Source: Dicyema japonicum (taxonomy: Eukaryota > Dicyemida > Rhombozoa > Dicyemidae). From it: a stretch of DNA of 64,000 nt. The notes beneath the pieces are model-generated. The model was given only the letters and a program-made list of their open reading frames with translations. It was not told the origin of the DNA and did not search any database. The position numbers and the translations under genes were made by a program. Positions 46,015-57,556 of this stretch are shown here, one piece after another; the stretch's first letter is position 1; each line of letters starts with the position of its first letter. Location: contig RDEW01000020.1 in NCBI GenBank assembly GCA_011109175.1, positions 124,001 through 188,000 of the forward strand, given 5' to 3'.

Positions 46015-46600
46015 CTGGGATGTCGAACACTGCGATTATCTCCTCCTACAGGAAACATACATCCTTCGATCCTAAATTAATTTGGAATGGAGAGCTTATC
46101 CCAGTTAATAAGAACCCATCAATCCTTGGAGTTACATATGACCCGTTGATGACGTTCACACATCATGTGGACACAATAATTTCAAAAGTTCAAAAAAGAT
46201 GGGGATCCTCAAGACTTTGCTAGATCGCCAATATCTTCACTTTCTCATCTCAAATTATTATACAAACAGTATATTCTACCGACAATGGAACATGCATGTA
46301 CGGCGTGGATTACACCCTTGTCAATATCCACGCAGAACAAATTAGAGGTCATACAAAACCAATGCCTCCGGATCCTTCTTAAATGTGACAGAATGACGTC
46401 TACGTCAGAAATGAGGAACAAATTAGATCTCAAAAAAGTTATGGAACATCTCGGTAACGAACAACAAAAATTCTTGAAAATGTGCGATTTTCTGGTAGCG
46501 CTCTTGAAGATGAGTTTCTTGCCTACCAGAAGTATGCTCGTAAATTTGAGATCAAACTTGAAACAGAAACATTTTTTTTCAATCCTCAGATTTCTGTGAA
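46015..46600 (+). mobile_element. LINE relic (family D2), unit 2
   Basis: Twin of 27795-28400: WNGELIPVNKNPSILGVTYD, TFTHHVDTIISKVQKRWGSS, EHACTAWITPLSISTQNKLE. A few frameshifts. Unit 2 similarity stops at about 46560. Confidence 0.7.
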
Positions 46601-47750
46601 CTCGTCTTCCAGACCAATTTCGTGGGAGCATTTCTACTGCAGACCGTTATGATCCATTTAGATCTTTCCGAAGAAGTAGTAGTGGAGGAGTGGATGTGCT
46701 TAAACACGACATCTAATTGACATGGTATCCTACTCTTTTGGCCAGCCTGGGACACTATTGATGAGAAATATCCTTGATTTTGTGAACTTGATGCTTTCTG
46801 GGAATGTGTCTGATATCGTCCGTAATCATTTTTCTAGTCGAACTAATTCGCTGAGAGAAAAAGACAGGAATTTTGCACTTGCTTTGGGCAACGTTTTTCA
46901 TCGGCTTTTCGAAATGATTGTCTGTCGACTTGTAATAGGAAACATTACAGCCGATTTGTGTCCTTCACTGCTAGATGTTGGGGTAAAGCGGATGTGAGGT
47001 GGGGATTCATGCTGTTAGAGGATTTGTTAGGCGTCTGATTCCGATAATGGAGGCGGATTCTTTAACATCCCAAAGATGTCTATCAATTGCACTCGAAACC
47101 TTCCCCGCTTGTTTTTGTCGATCCAGTTATGACCTCTGAGACTAAAGTCAGCAGGTCGATCATTTAGATTCCCTCTTTTTTTCTTTTGTGATTGACTCCA
47201 TTGTACATGATATACATAGTCCCCATAATATTTGGCAAAATCACGACTGTATTTTTGGTGGGTGTTCGAAGAGTACATCACATTTTTACATTATAATCCC
47301 GGAAGGGGACATAAAAAAGATTAATTCTTCAATATTTGGGTTGATGATCAGAGTGACCTACCTTTGGATTTGGAAAGCTTCTTTAATTGTACAATCCGAT
47401 ATGTTTTGGATAAATCTGTAAATTATAGTTTTTGTTGTACCTCCACTTCACCAATCTCCCCTTAGATCATTATTGAGAATTTCTGGAAGCGGCATGCGTT
47501 GACGTCCACGGAATTATTCCCCAGATACTAAGTAGTCTTCCATGATGACATACTTGCGTGCTTGGGATTCTTAAAATGTTGCCTAACAGATTCCATCATG
47601 CCTCTGTGACAAACATGTTTATGGGTCCCGTGAGGCATCTTTAGTATAAATCTTATTCTCATTGGCCATTTCAGTCCTAGGAGAGAATGGTGGTGAAGTA
47701 AGTGGCTCTTAATATGTCGCGTCCCGCACTGGTTACCCACCCGTGCTGGT
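46601..47750 (+). mobile_element. VWYLDD-type LINE relic and other retroelement debris
   Basis: 46890-47030 reads LALGNVFHRLFEMIVCRLVI and, after a shift, GIHAVRGFVRRL, the (A)(V)GNVFRRL...K...C and HAVR..V boxes of the VWYLDD-type LINE. 47520-47740 minus reads HHHSLLGLKWPMRI, weakly like family A LINE. The rest is not assignable. Confidence 0.45.
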
Positions 47751-50140
47751 TACATGTCACCTGTCACCTGTCATTCAATCAATATTAATTGGTTCCTAAT
47801 CAAAAATTTATTTTTTTAAAGTCTATATTTTCTTGACTTGACTCTTTAGTTATCCTAAACGTGCCTTAATCTGTGATAACAATTATTATTAATATAGGGA
47901 CGTACGCGATGCCAAGACAAAGCATGTGCAACACGAAAAGTTAACAATCTAATTAACATCGCCCATTTTTTTCAATCCGTTGTCATGTTCCGTAGCATAA
48001 TATAATATAAATAATTCGGTTGTTCGACAAAAATTTGAGTAATCTACTTGGTTCTCCGAATAAGAAATTTCCTCCCGTAACAATTGCTTTTAGAAAGTGT
48101 TTAAACTGGGAAAGTGTTGTAAGTTATTGCTAGGCAATTAAAGCGAAAAGTTGATAGAAAACAAAATTGGAATATGAAAAAACTGAAAGAGAAATAGATG
48201 AGGTTGGAGTACAGACTTAAGAATCAAAGAGTATTGTTTGGTCTGTACAAAAAATCACAAATGATTATACTATGGATAAATCAAGAGATTCTCAGATTTT
48301 TGTTTTTAATCGATTCTAGAGAGGATTCGGTCAATATCAACAAATAACAAATTTTTACTTGGCTTGGTGGTTTTCTTAAAAGGAGACAACAACCAGGATG
48401 AAGTAACCAGGATTACCCCGGTTAATACCCGTTCTCTTAGAATGCAAGCCATGTTAGTACTACACAATTAGATCCATGATTTGGTAACTCAAGCATTGCC
48501 CAACTTGCCAACTAGGTTTGTCTCTTCCTATTTGCACGTTTTTTGCTCAGTTAGTTAATTAACCACGTAGAAGGCTGAGAGTCTAGTGAATCCGAATTCG
48601 TTCCTATTTTGAGATACTGAGAGATAATCTGTGAGTGAGAACAGCATAATTATCCTCCTAGGGTGCTGAACTAGTAGCTCAACGTTTTAGCATGAAGCTT
48701 AACCCGAGACTAAATCGATAACCTAGTTGTCAATAAATCAACCATTTAGTGATATTCAGTGAATATAGCTAATCCATATGAAATATCGACACACCGCCAA
48801 TCAGAAAATGTGAATATTCATTGTAATGATAACGACTCTGCCATAGAAAATCATTGATTTAGTCTCTTACTATTAACACGTGTATCTCACTTAACTGATA
48901 AGAGCAACCACCTCTGCAGTCAGTTTTCTAAGCGAGTTTCTTTTCCTTGTATCACTTTCCTGTATCCTATTATTTCCCACAACTCGTACACAATATTTCG
49001 AAACCGAACTCCCTACGAATTATAGGGATCATGAGTTATTAATCGAAAAAAAACTTCGAGGCAAAAAAAAATTAGAAATATTGCCAATTATCTAGATTTT
49101 AGTAAACTGAGTATAAATTTTAATAAAATCTTAAAAAAACAGAAAAACCTCAGAAGACCCACCTTACCCTGAGAATCAAAATCCCATCTTTATGCTTCCT
49201 GATTATTTTAACCACGAAGTAAGCATCAATAATTAGTCAAAATTGGGGGATTTCACGCAATGCTAAATTTGAGACAAATTTGAAGCTGAAAAATTCTGAT
49301 AATCTCGATATCGATAATTTGATAATAATATCAATTTCCGGCCTACGGAAACTGGAATTCTTATCCGACTCAACTCATGAAGATTAAAATCCAGATTTTC
49401 GCTATTCGTTAGACCATTAGGAAGTGGAAGGTCTCTGAAGCGACACTAGCTTTCTGCATGTTAGAGAGGCTGAGGTGAAGATTCAATTCTTCGTGAGAGG
49501 CACATGAAAGTAAAGCAACTTTCTAGTCTTTTCTTGAACTATGAACACGTTGTTGTAATATGCCTTAGTGTGATTTGTGAATTTTATATTTCAATATTAA
49601 ATTATGACACATACAAGTAAGCGACTCTCTTGACTGAGAGCGCATTTACAATTTATATGGAAATGCGCTCAATCAGAAATTCATATTCTCTGCTGTCACT
49701 CCTTTTTGCTACCACCGATTCGATTCCACATAGAGGGAAAAGCTGCTCACCAATTTAAGACAATTTTGAAGTTTAAAAACTAACATATCAATTAATATCG
49801 ATCGCATTTGGTTTGGAGTGAATTAGATTCCTGCGGTTTGCATAATTAACTCGTTTAGTTCCTATGAAGTAAGACTTTAAAAAAGATTTACTTGTCTTAA
49901 AAATGAGATTCAAACCTAGAAAACCGAATTTCGCGGAAAAGTCAAAAACCCGTTCAAAATATACTGCAAAAGAGGTTGTACAAAGTTGTCCAATTCGCTA
50001 AAATTCTATATACAACTAAAACAGCTGATTTCAGCAATAATTCGTCGCAATCATTGTTTTATGAAAATCATAAAGTTTATCGATAATTAATCGTGGTTAG
50101 GGCATTTATAAAAAAAAGGCGCAAAAAAATTATTTTCGAA
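47751..50140. other. 2.4-kb gene-free stretch upstream of lamin
   Basis: No ORF above background, no tiny-intron exon chain and no transposon motif seen on either strand. It should include the lamin promoter. 49390-49520 looked tRNA-like at first but does not fold as one. Confidence 0.45.
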
Positions 50141-52100
50141 ATGAAAGTCTCGTCGAGGTACAATAGGAAGGAGAGCTACAGGCCAAAAACACGTAGGAGG
50201 ACATCAGCGACGAAAATGTCAAATGGTGAAGAAACTCAGAGATTTTACTTAAATAACAGTAATATCAAAAACATTCAAACCCAATATTATTCATCCCCTC
50301 GAGGACTTTCTAATTCATACGACACCTTCTCTGCAATGGGCACATTTAAAGACGATAGAATGAAAGAGAAAACAGAGATGCAGGCACTCAACACGAGATT
50401 TGCTCGATATATCGAAGATTCTCGGTATAATGAAGCTCTGAACAAAAAATTAAAAGAAGCAATTGAACGGTTGAAAAATTATCCTATAAAAACGGCTGAA
50501 GATATCAAAAGAATGTACGAGACCGAACTCGAACAGATCAAGAAGCTCATTAAAGATAGTGAGACTGAGAAAAATTTGGAAAATGAAAATATTCGTGCTT
50601 TTCAGGAAGACTATGCAGATTTGGAGAGCAAGTACTTAGAGCATTTAACTCATTTAGCCTGAAAGATTGCCAGGCTACGGAGGAAGACAACCGTATAACA
50701 CTGAAAAACCAATTCAAAGATTTAGCAGACTGCGAAGCAACAATCTCTCGACTTGAGCGAGAAATTGAACTGGCCATGGAGGACAAAGAAAGGAATAAAA
50801 ACATAATTTCGAGACTTAAAAATGAAATTGAAGTCGCAAAAAATGTATAAAATTTTGCGATAGCTTATCAACTTATCGACTAATATTTTAGAAACTTGCT
50901 TTCGAATTGCACTCAAGACAAAACTCTCAGAACAGATATAACGACCTCTTTAATGAATTGAACAAAATAAGAGAGCGTAATGAACGAGTAATGGGAGATG
51001 ACGATATTTTAGGAATTGAGTGAGATTAAGTTCATTCCATGTGAAGACAAAATCAATGAATTTAGAAATTGGTGGTCAAGCGAATTTTCCAATTTGTTAA
51101 ATGAAATACAGAGAGATTACGAAAATAGATTAGCATCGATAAAACAGGAGGCCGACTCGAATTATGCTTCCCAGGTGCCTTGAAATAATATTTAAAACAG
51201 ATCCACGAAATTCAGACTTCTGCAGTCAGGATGAACATGGAATCAATGCAAATGAATGATAAATACTCAGTTCTAAGGGAATCCGAAACTAAATTGAAGA
51301 ACTCGTTCACTCAAACAAAGAACGAAGTCTTCATGAGTTTAACATTAGAATTTAACTCTGACAAACCAGAATCAACAATTGGAAATGAAATACGAGGAAC
51401 TGCTTAATGAATACAATACAATGGAAAGTGAAAAAGAAAATGAAGTGTCAGCCTTTAAGAAAAGAGGAGAGAAGATCTTGAATGACCTTAATCTTATAAC
51501 ACAAAATAATGAGCAACTCAAGAAGGAAATAGAGACTTACGATAGATTGCTAAAAAATGGGGAATGTAGGAATCAGAATAGACAGGGAATTAACTCAAAT
51601 TCAGAACAGAACACTATAACATGTACTGTTGCTAATAACTTTAAGATCAAAGTCGTGTTCCACAATTATTAGGGGACAAGTACAGGCGACCGAAAACAGC
51701 AGAGTGAGTTCTAAGGGACCTATATTAATCAGTGAGGTGGACAAGGATGGAAGTTACATTGAATTGGAAAACACAAGTCAATCTCAAGTTTGATGTTAAA
51801 TATTCAATGTTAGTCTGAAAGTCTCTCAGGATGGAAGGTGATCCAGAATACAGACAATGTTGATATCGCCGAACTTCCAATCGACCATTTAACTATGAAA
51901 CCTGGAGAGAAGATAAGAGTCTGGGCCGAAGGAAGGGGAAACCCTAATGACAATGATCTCATTTGGATAAACAGACAGGTTCTCGGAAATGGAGAGCAAG
52001 TTAACACTGCTCTTTTAAATCAAAGAGGAGATGTATGACTGATTTTTAAATTTTATAGGAAATATCAGTTCGCACATCCAGGAGAACTTACCACTTTTAA
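50141..52100 (+). CDS. LMN: Lamin-type intermediate filament protein
   Basis: Structural protein forming the nuclear lamina in animals. Nine exons (50141-50631, 50658-50844, 50892-50987, 51013-51174, 51201-51326, 51349-51651, 51686-51787, 51814-52032, 52059-52100), about 575 residues, the usual lamin size. Introns are 26, 47, 25, 26, 22, 34, 26 and 26 bp. The head is basic with YSSPRGLSN. Coil 1A starts EKTEMQALNTRFARYIEDSR. The coil 2 end carries EMKYEELLNEYNTMESEKEN. The tail has the Ig-like lamin domain: GPILISEVDKDGSYIELENT, GWKVIQNTDNVDIAELPIDH, IRVWAEGRGNPNDNDLIW and NTALLNQRGDEI. The protein ends TSRRTYHF: no CaaX box, so no farnesylation as in typical B-type lamins. No clear nuclear localisation signal is seen after coil 2. 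ATG 50141 was chosen as the first ATG in the frame. Confidence 0.9.
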
Positions 52101-52939
52101 GAGTTCTTTCGGATACTAACATAATTTTAACGTTTGGTTAATTAGAATGTTGTCTTTAATGAGCATCCTTTAGATCAGTGTTTCTCAACGAGGGGAGAAT
52201 TTTATTGCTCGATTTTTGAATTACGGATTTTTAAGATAAATTTATTTAAATCTAAATCAAACCAAATTAACTGATTTTTACTGTATGATCTGACTTTACC
52301 GTTGAATGAGACTCATAAACTTCCCAGGGTCGTTCTCCAGATTGCCCGGCATTACAGTTAGTTTTTTGGAATATGACTCAGTCTGGTCTCTCCAAAATAA
52401 CGGTGAAATAGCAGGGGCTGGCAAGCTTTCAGGCCAAATATCTCTGTAAAATTAAGTAGTGTTGCCATTAAAACACACCTAAACTTAGTGTTCATTCCCC
52501 GTTAATCAATATGGTTTACGTTTCTGTAAAGAGGGGAGAGAAATATTTATTAGTATTGAATAGGGAATGATGATTGACTCCTTCCAACTCTCACCATGGT
52601 GGTCAATTTTATTAATTTTTTACATAAATGGTTGTATCATTTTAAAATTTAGTTTTAGTAGCACTGTGATTACTGAAATATTTTGATCGACCACAAAATT
52701 CAAATAATTTTACCCCCCCCCCCCCTTTTTTAAATGCATGGAAAGGTGTGCAGAGGACGACATGATTTCTCTTCAAGGACTCGCGATCACGTAGGGCAAT
52801 TTAATTTGTACTCAGTGTCCGCAAGTTATGTTAGTACAGTGAAATTTTTCACCATTTAGAGCGAGAACCATTGTGGGAAAATCCACAATAATTTAAATAG
52901 GAATTTGGGTAATTTAATGTTATTTATACGTTTCCGTCT
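52101..52939. other. Intergenic; 13-bp poly(C) tract at 52713-52725
   Basis: No gene recognised. The C13 run followed by T7 stands out from the AT-rich background. Confidence 0.45.
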
Positions 52940-53050
52940 TTTCGAAATATCTTCAGTGATCAACGATTGAGAGACGATCACTCGGTCTATGATTTTCTTC
53001 TATGGGTTTATAGGTTTTTGTCTTTCGAAAGATCACATCAAGTCTTGATG

Positions 53051-53068
53051 GTCCAAAGCAATCTAAAG
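53051..53068 (+). repeat. Possible hAT excision footprint
   Basis: GTCCAAAG-CA-ATCTAAAG stands where the other two copies carry GTCTAAAG-[hAT]-GTCTAAAG. Two imperfect copies of the 8-bp target separated by two bases is what hAT excision leaves. An insertion-free ancestral site would have one copy. Confidence 0.65.
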
Positions 53069-53659
53069 ATCTCGAACTTCTCTTCCATCACGTCTATACA
53101 GTAATCGTACAAGTCCCATTGTGATGGTCTTAAGGAGCAACAATTTTGAAGCAATGATCTCTAGGAGGCTGAGTATTTTGTTCCCTCAGGACTCGTATAT
53201 CTCGAATAGACACGATGTTGTGAATTCTTTCAGTCAAGTTTCGATGTGTGATCAATTGTGATTTTCCTGAATGTTCTTTATAGATCAGTAAGGATCTTAC
53301 GATTGTGTGATCTCTGGTGGATTTGAGTAGTGGGAAGGGTAGGTGGTTAGGGGAGAGTGATTGTTAGAGATATTGTAAGCTCCGCATTTCAAGTTGATCA
53401 TCAATGGCAGGTTCTTCTTCTCCACCTATAGATTGTCAGCAGGAGTAGATTTTAAACAGTTCGTTAAAAACCAAGGCTTGTACCTAATGTAACTTTTGTA
53501 GGAAGGTGAGTGATTTGTATGATTCCCAACTTGCGGAGGCATAATTAAACGTCGTCCTGATGATTTTTTGTATAAGAAAGTGGGACATTTTTATATTGCT
53601 CGTTTGAGGGACCTGCTACTGCACGAAAATTTGTTTTTCGTTTGTCTTTAGTGCAGAGA

Positions 53660-53930
53660 TTTTCGATTTGTTTGTTGAGACAGATTGAGGGCGAAACTCA
53701 TGCGATTTGAAAAGTTGAGGAGGCGGGAAATTTCGTTCTAAGCTACTCTTTTAAGAATTTTTGATACCACCGAAAGAAGGGAAATTGGTTGGGACGAAAG
53801 GGCAAAGGAATCTTAATCAGCTTTGAAGAGATGGCGATGGTCGATAACTCTTAGATGTTCATAGTACCTTCAGTCCCTTTGTCTAAGATGTCTTAAGTGG
53901 AAAATACAGAGACCATCATTTTGATTGTCG
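53660..53930 (-). mobile_element. Old reverse-transcriptase fragment, third copy
   Basis: Homologous to 13850-14140; even more decayed. Confidence 0.35.
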
Positions 53931-54012
53931 TGAATTGGGCTAGGCGTTTGAATATGTGTTCTCGCTGTTTGTTGTAGTTTGGTTATATAAAACCAAAAAT
54001 CAACATTAAATT

Positions 54013-54460
54013 TTTTTTAAATGAAAGAAAATTTTATTATCAAATAAATAAAAATTAAATTAAGGCATCTGAATGGCCATGCTATTTCCCTAACAATAGC
54101 CAACGAGATACGTTCTCGGAACCAACCAGTCTCTCGCGGATCCTTGGTCACAGCTTGAATCATGGAGCCAATCTTACGAACCAACTCATCTGCTTGGGGC
54201 CAAGGATTCCTGACGTTTCCACCGCGAATATACAAAAAGATACTCCTCCGAAATTCTCTGGTACTTCCTCCTCTTTCGTTCCTCGGCCTGCTTTGAAGCA
54301 TGTCCTGGGTCTGAAGCAGAAGCAACCAAATTAGACGGGGAATAAGTATCAACACACGTCGCGTCCCAGATCAGGTTTCGTCCGTTGGCGAATGGAAAAG
54401 TCGTTATCCATCAGGGCGTTTTCCATCGTTTCGGGAAAGACCAGCAGGTTCTAACAGGCA
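54013..54460 (-). mobile_element. VWYLDD-type LINE, 3' end insertion
   Basis: About 450 bp, poly(T) on the left (poly(A) on minus). Target duplication of about ATCATTAAAT with the flank at 54461. Minus frames read FPFANGRNLIWDATCVDTYS, HASKQAEERKRRKYQRISEE, LVRKIGSMIQAVTKDPRETG and WFRERISLAIVRE, the full C-terminal tail of this LINE type, with two frameshifts. The other two block copies show the empty site. Confidence 0.8.
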
Positions 54461-54591
54461 ATCATTAAATTAACAAGGAAAAAAGGCCGCCATTAAATAA
54501 TCCTGCTTTTCACAGCAACCATCTCATAATCACTTGGTCTCCCTCCTGGATCCCACGTAGTTCGCGCTGGCTCACATGACATGATGGCGTT

Positions 54592-55414
54592 TATTTATTT
54601 GTTTAACTCCAAAGACCACCAGAAAGATAGGTCAAAACTAACTAATTAAGTGATCCCAGTCTTTAACAACATCCGAACTTTCTTCGCCTGGTCTTCTAGT
54701 GATTCAACTGCACTCCGGAAGCGTTTTCCTCTTCCTTCTGCATAGGAATTCAATCGGCATGCACTTTTTTTTTATAGTCGACCGAAATTCATCTGTATGG
54801 GTCACTTTTTCCTTGAATAGGTTTCCCAGTTCCTTGCAATAACGTAGGAAACCCTGGCCATTCTTCAACGTCGCCTCATCAGAAACGAGGTCGCCAATGG
54901 AGATGTCAGTGTGTTGCATAATTTTCTGCCTGAAGAGTTCAAACGATCAATTCTCGAAGAAAAAATGGCGAATCTCCATTCGGAGCAAGCATATTCAATA
55001 GTAGGAACAATGACTTGTTGGTAGACCTTGTTGACGCAAGCAGCATCGGGGAAGGGGCTCTTCTTTATGATCGCTTTTAAAATGCTCCATTTCCGAAGAT
55101 TCTTGGCAAGCACCTCCTTTACGTGACTCGAGAACGTCATCAGAGAGTCGAAAACTATCCCAAGGACCTTTTGGGTCTGCTTAGAAGGGATAGAAGTATC
55201 TCCAAAAACACTTCGAATCCATCCTTAAATCTTCTATCAGTAGTGAAAATGGTGAACTGGGATTTAGATGCTGACACACATAACCGGTTTAGGTGTGACT
55301 GAACAATTGCTCCACCACGGAAGGAGATTTATCTCTTGCAGCGATAATTACGTCGTCCGCAATAGGATAAAAACATATTGTCCTGGTCATTGGTAGTAGG
55401 TAGGTCATGTAGAA
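54592..55414 (-). mobile_element. Jockey/CR1-like LINE 3' fragment insertion
   Basis: Bounded by ATGATGGCGTT (54581-54591) and ATGACTGGCGTT (55415-55426); the target occurs once in copies 1 and 2. Minus frames read IADDVIIAARDKSPSVVEQL, MTFSSHVKEVLAKNLRKWSI, QQVIVPTIEYACSEWRFAIF and ESLEDQAKKVRMLLKTGIT, then an AAATAAAT tail. 5'-truncated, with several stops. Confidence 0.8.
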
Positions 55415-55661
55415 ATGACTGGCGTTCACGTGAGGTAAACCACTTACTCGATCTCTTACTATGATTGAGCTTTGTAACGAAAAATTAATGATATTAAAAG
55501 TAAACCGTCCATAACGTAAACATGTTATAACGCTGACACATGTGATATTGTGGCAAGGTTCCCATGGGGTGTCAAATATTAAAATTATAGAGTAATTTAG
55601 AATATTAATTTTATAATTAAAATTCGAAAATTTCCTTTTCCCAAATAATAAACAAATAAAA

Positions 55662-56816
55662 TTAAAGTAATGTAGCCTATAGAATGGGATATATACCATT
55701 GGTTCTATTCTGTTTCGAAATTTGTAATGAACAACGCCGATAACTCCAATAATTGAAAGAACTATGAAAGTGACTGTAATCCAATGATTTTCGATTTTTG
55801 TGAATTATTATTTGAAAAAATAAATTATCTTTTCAAAACATCCTGACTCTAACTATAATTTACTCAATGATACTATTTCCAACAAATCGAAAGTTCAAAT
55901 TATTCCGAAAAAACTGTGCTCTAAACAAATAAAAAATGGCAGTAATATTATCAGTAAAGTTGATTATAAATAATTCACAATAATAATAATTTCCAGCACT
56001 GACATAGTTAGGATTAATGAAATGTGGAATTCGAGCTTTAGTAATTGTGTTAATAAAACTGATTTCTGCAATATAATATTTATTTATTATTAAATATGAT
56101 CTGAAATGGATTATAAAATCAGTTCCATGTAGGAATAAATCAATACATTTTTATCACTATTCTGTAATAAGGTTGTTTTCGGAAAATAGATAACGTTTCG
56201 TCTATAACTAACATTTTCAAATACATTAGAATTATCAGTAATTTTTACTTTAATATTTCCACTTAGTACGGTTTGGAGTCGGTCTTTTGTAAAGTAGTAC
56301 CAAACCGGAACATTTGGGTCGTTAGAAAAATCACAGTCATTGGCCAAATTAAAAATATTCAAACCTTTTCCATTAAATTTTACATTGGAAAAAATACTGA
56401 AATGTTGAATCTTTAAAGAATAAATGTTGAGAGAAATACGATCTGTAAAATTTACCGAAATTATTCCGCATCTATAATATTCTCCAGTTCTGATATTTGG
56501 AAATTTTATAATTTGTGTATATCGATAATTAACTTAATTTTAGTTAACATAAATGTACTAGATTTTAACATAAATTTCATTGTTATAGCATGAAATCCTT
56601 CTGAATAGTCGACTAAGAATATGAAAGTTATAACATCACCAAAACCAAATTGATAGGAGTAATAGAGAAAACATTTCATACATTTTACTTGTTGTCTATA
56701 GTATTATTGATGAATTACATTTTTATCATTATTTGACAAAAAAAACTTCCACGAAATTGTATATTAGGTAAAACTTCAATTTTTGCAATAAAATAGAACA
56801 AAATTACCAACAACAT
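55662..56816 (-). CDS. Two-module type I membrane protein gene, copy 3
   Basis: Minus strand, ATG at 56816 (MLLVILFYFIAKIEVLPN). Module 1 TGEYYRCGIISVNFTDRIS, then LNIFNLANDCDFSNDPNVPV and WYYFTKDRLQTVLSGNIKV; module 2 SAGNYYYCELFIINFTDNIT; helix TFIVLSIIGVIGVVHY; end EPM plus four residues after a 20-bp GT-AG intron. The exon with LNIFNLAND is open in all three copies although about 11 of its 71 codons differ in amino acid. This copy has a 2-base and a 1-base deletion between the modules relative to copies 1 and 2, and stops before the helix that I could not splice out, so its integrity is unproven. Confidence 0.5.
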
Positions 56817-56990
56817 AAAATATTAAATGAACATCTCAGTGTGACTAATTTAGGTCAGATATTGGGTTGATTAATTTATTTATAATTTTTATTAATTTTG
56901 AGATAACAATTTTTATATTCTATTTAAAATCATCTTAGATTCTTATTTTTATATTTATTTCATTAAAATTTTTAATGAAGCTGAAGGAAC

Positions 56991-57556
56991 CCATAATAGT
57001 TCTCGAGGAACGCATGATTCAAGAACCGTGTGGAACTGCAGACTACCACATCATATAAGCAGTTTATTGATATAAAGAAGTAGTTTATTAGTCAGTTAGC
57101 ATGCCCGTCGTCTTTAACTGAAACTGATTGAATGTGATATAAAATAACTTTTTTTAGTGATAGGAATGCAGGCGTATTTGTGGATGAGAAATCCATATCA
57201 AGCGGATCCATAAGAATGAGAGAGTTATTATTGCGGATGCAAGTTCTGGATGATGTAAAGTTAACGAATATAATTTGTCTGATTTGGAAGCGACACCATT
57301 CGAAAATTTGAAAAACGATCACTTGGTTTCTGATTTTGTTAGTCCCCAAGGGGACAGGTTATTTATTGGCGTGACGTCGTCAGCTCGCAGACAATCAATA
57401 TGAGAACCAACGCAGGACCATCCATTGAGGAAAATTTTTTTGTCGTTATTTCAAACAGCGTCCCATCTTGAGGATACGACTCTATTTAAGAATATTCTTA
57501 ATCACAGTTAAACATAACCTAAAATGCTAAGTACTTTTCAAAATTTTAATACTAAC
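56991..57556. other. Intergenic, nothing recognised
   Basis: An 85-codon minus frame (57092-57349) has no motif. No transposon signature seen. Confidence 0.4.

Larger units (their letters stand above)
28832..46560 (+). repeat. Tandem segmental duplication, unit 2
   Basis: Head-to-tail partner of unit 1. It starts inside the RT domain of the RTE-like LINE and ends near 46560 inside the D2 LINE. Unit-specific parts: a 290-bp LINE A fragment at 31521, the pogo relic plus intact GluRS at 36980-40910, and a tRNA-like sequence at 44174. A stretch of about 190 bp of the RTE linker present at 10320-10535 is missing here. Confidence 0.85.
52940..56990 (+). repeat. Third, diverged copy of the membrane-protein block
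   Basis: Homologous to 12270-15900 and 31240-35230 in the same orientation, with more substitutions. It lacks the hAT element and carries two LINE insertions of its own (54013-54460 and 54592-55414). It lies outside the tandem units, between lamin and MPI. Confidence 0.85.

Noticed and set aside
49390-49520. Possible tRNA gene (B-box-like GATTCAATTC)
   Set aside because: No consistent A box and no cloverleaf with paired acceptor ends.
52713-52725. Poly(C) tract as a regulatory site
   Set aside because: A single homopolymer run with no context; it may even be a length error in the assembly.
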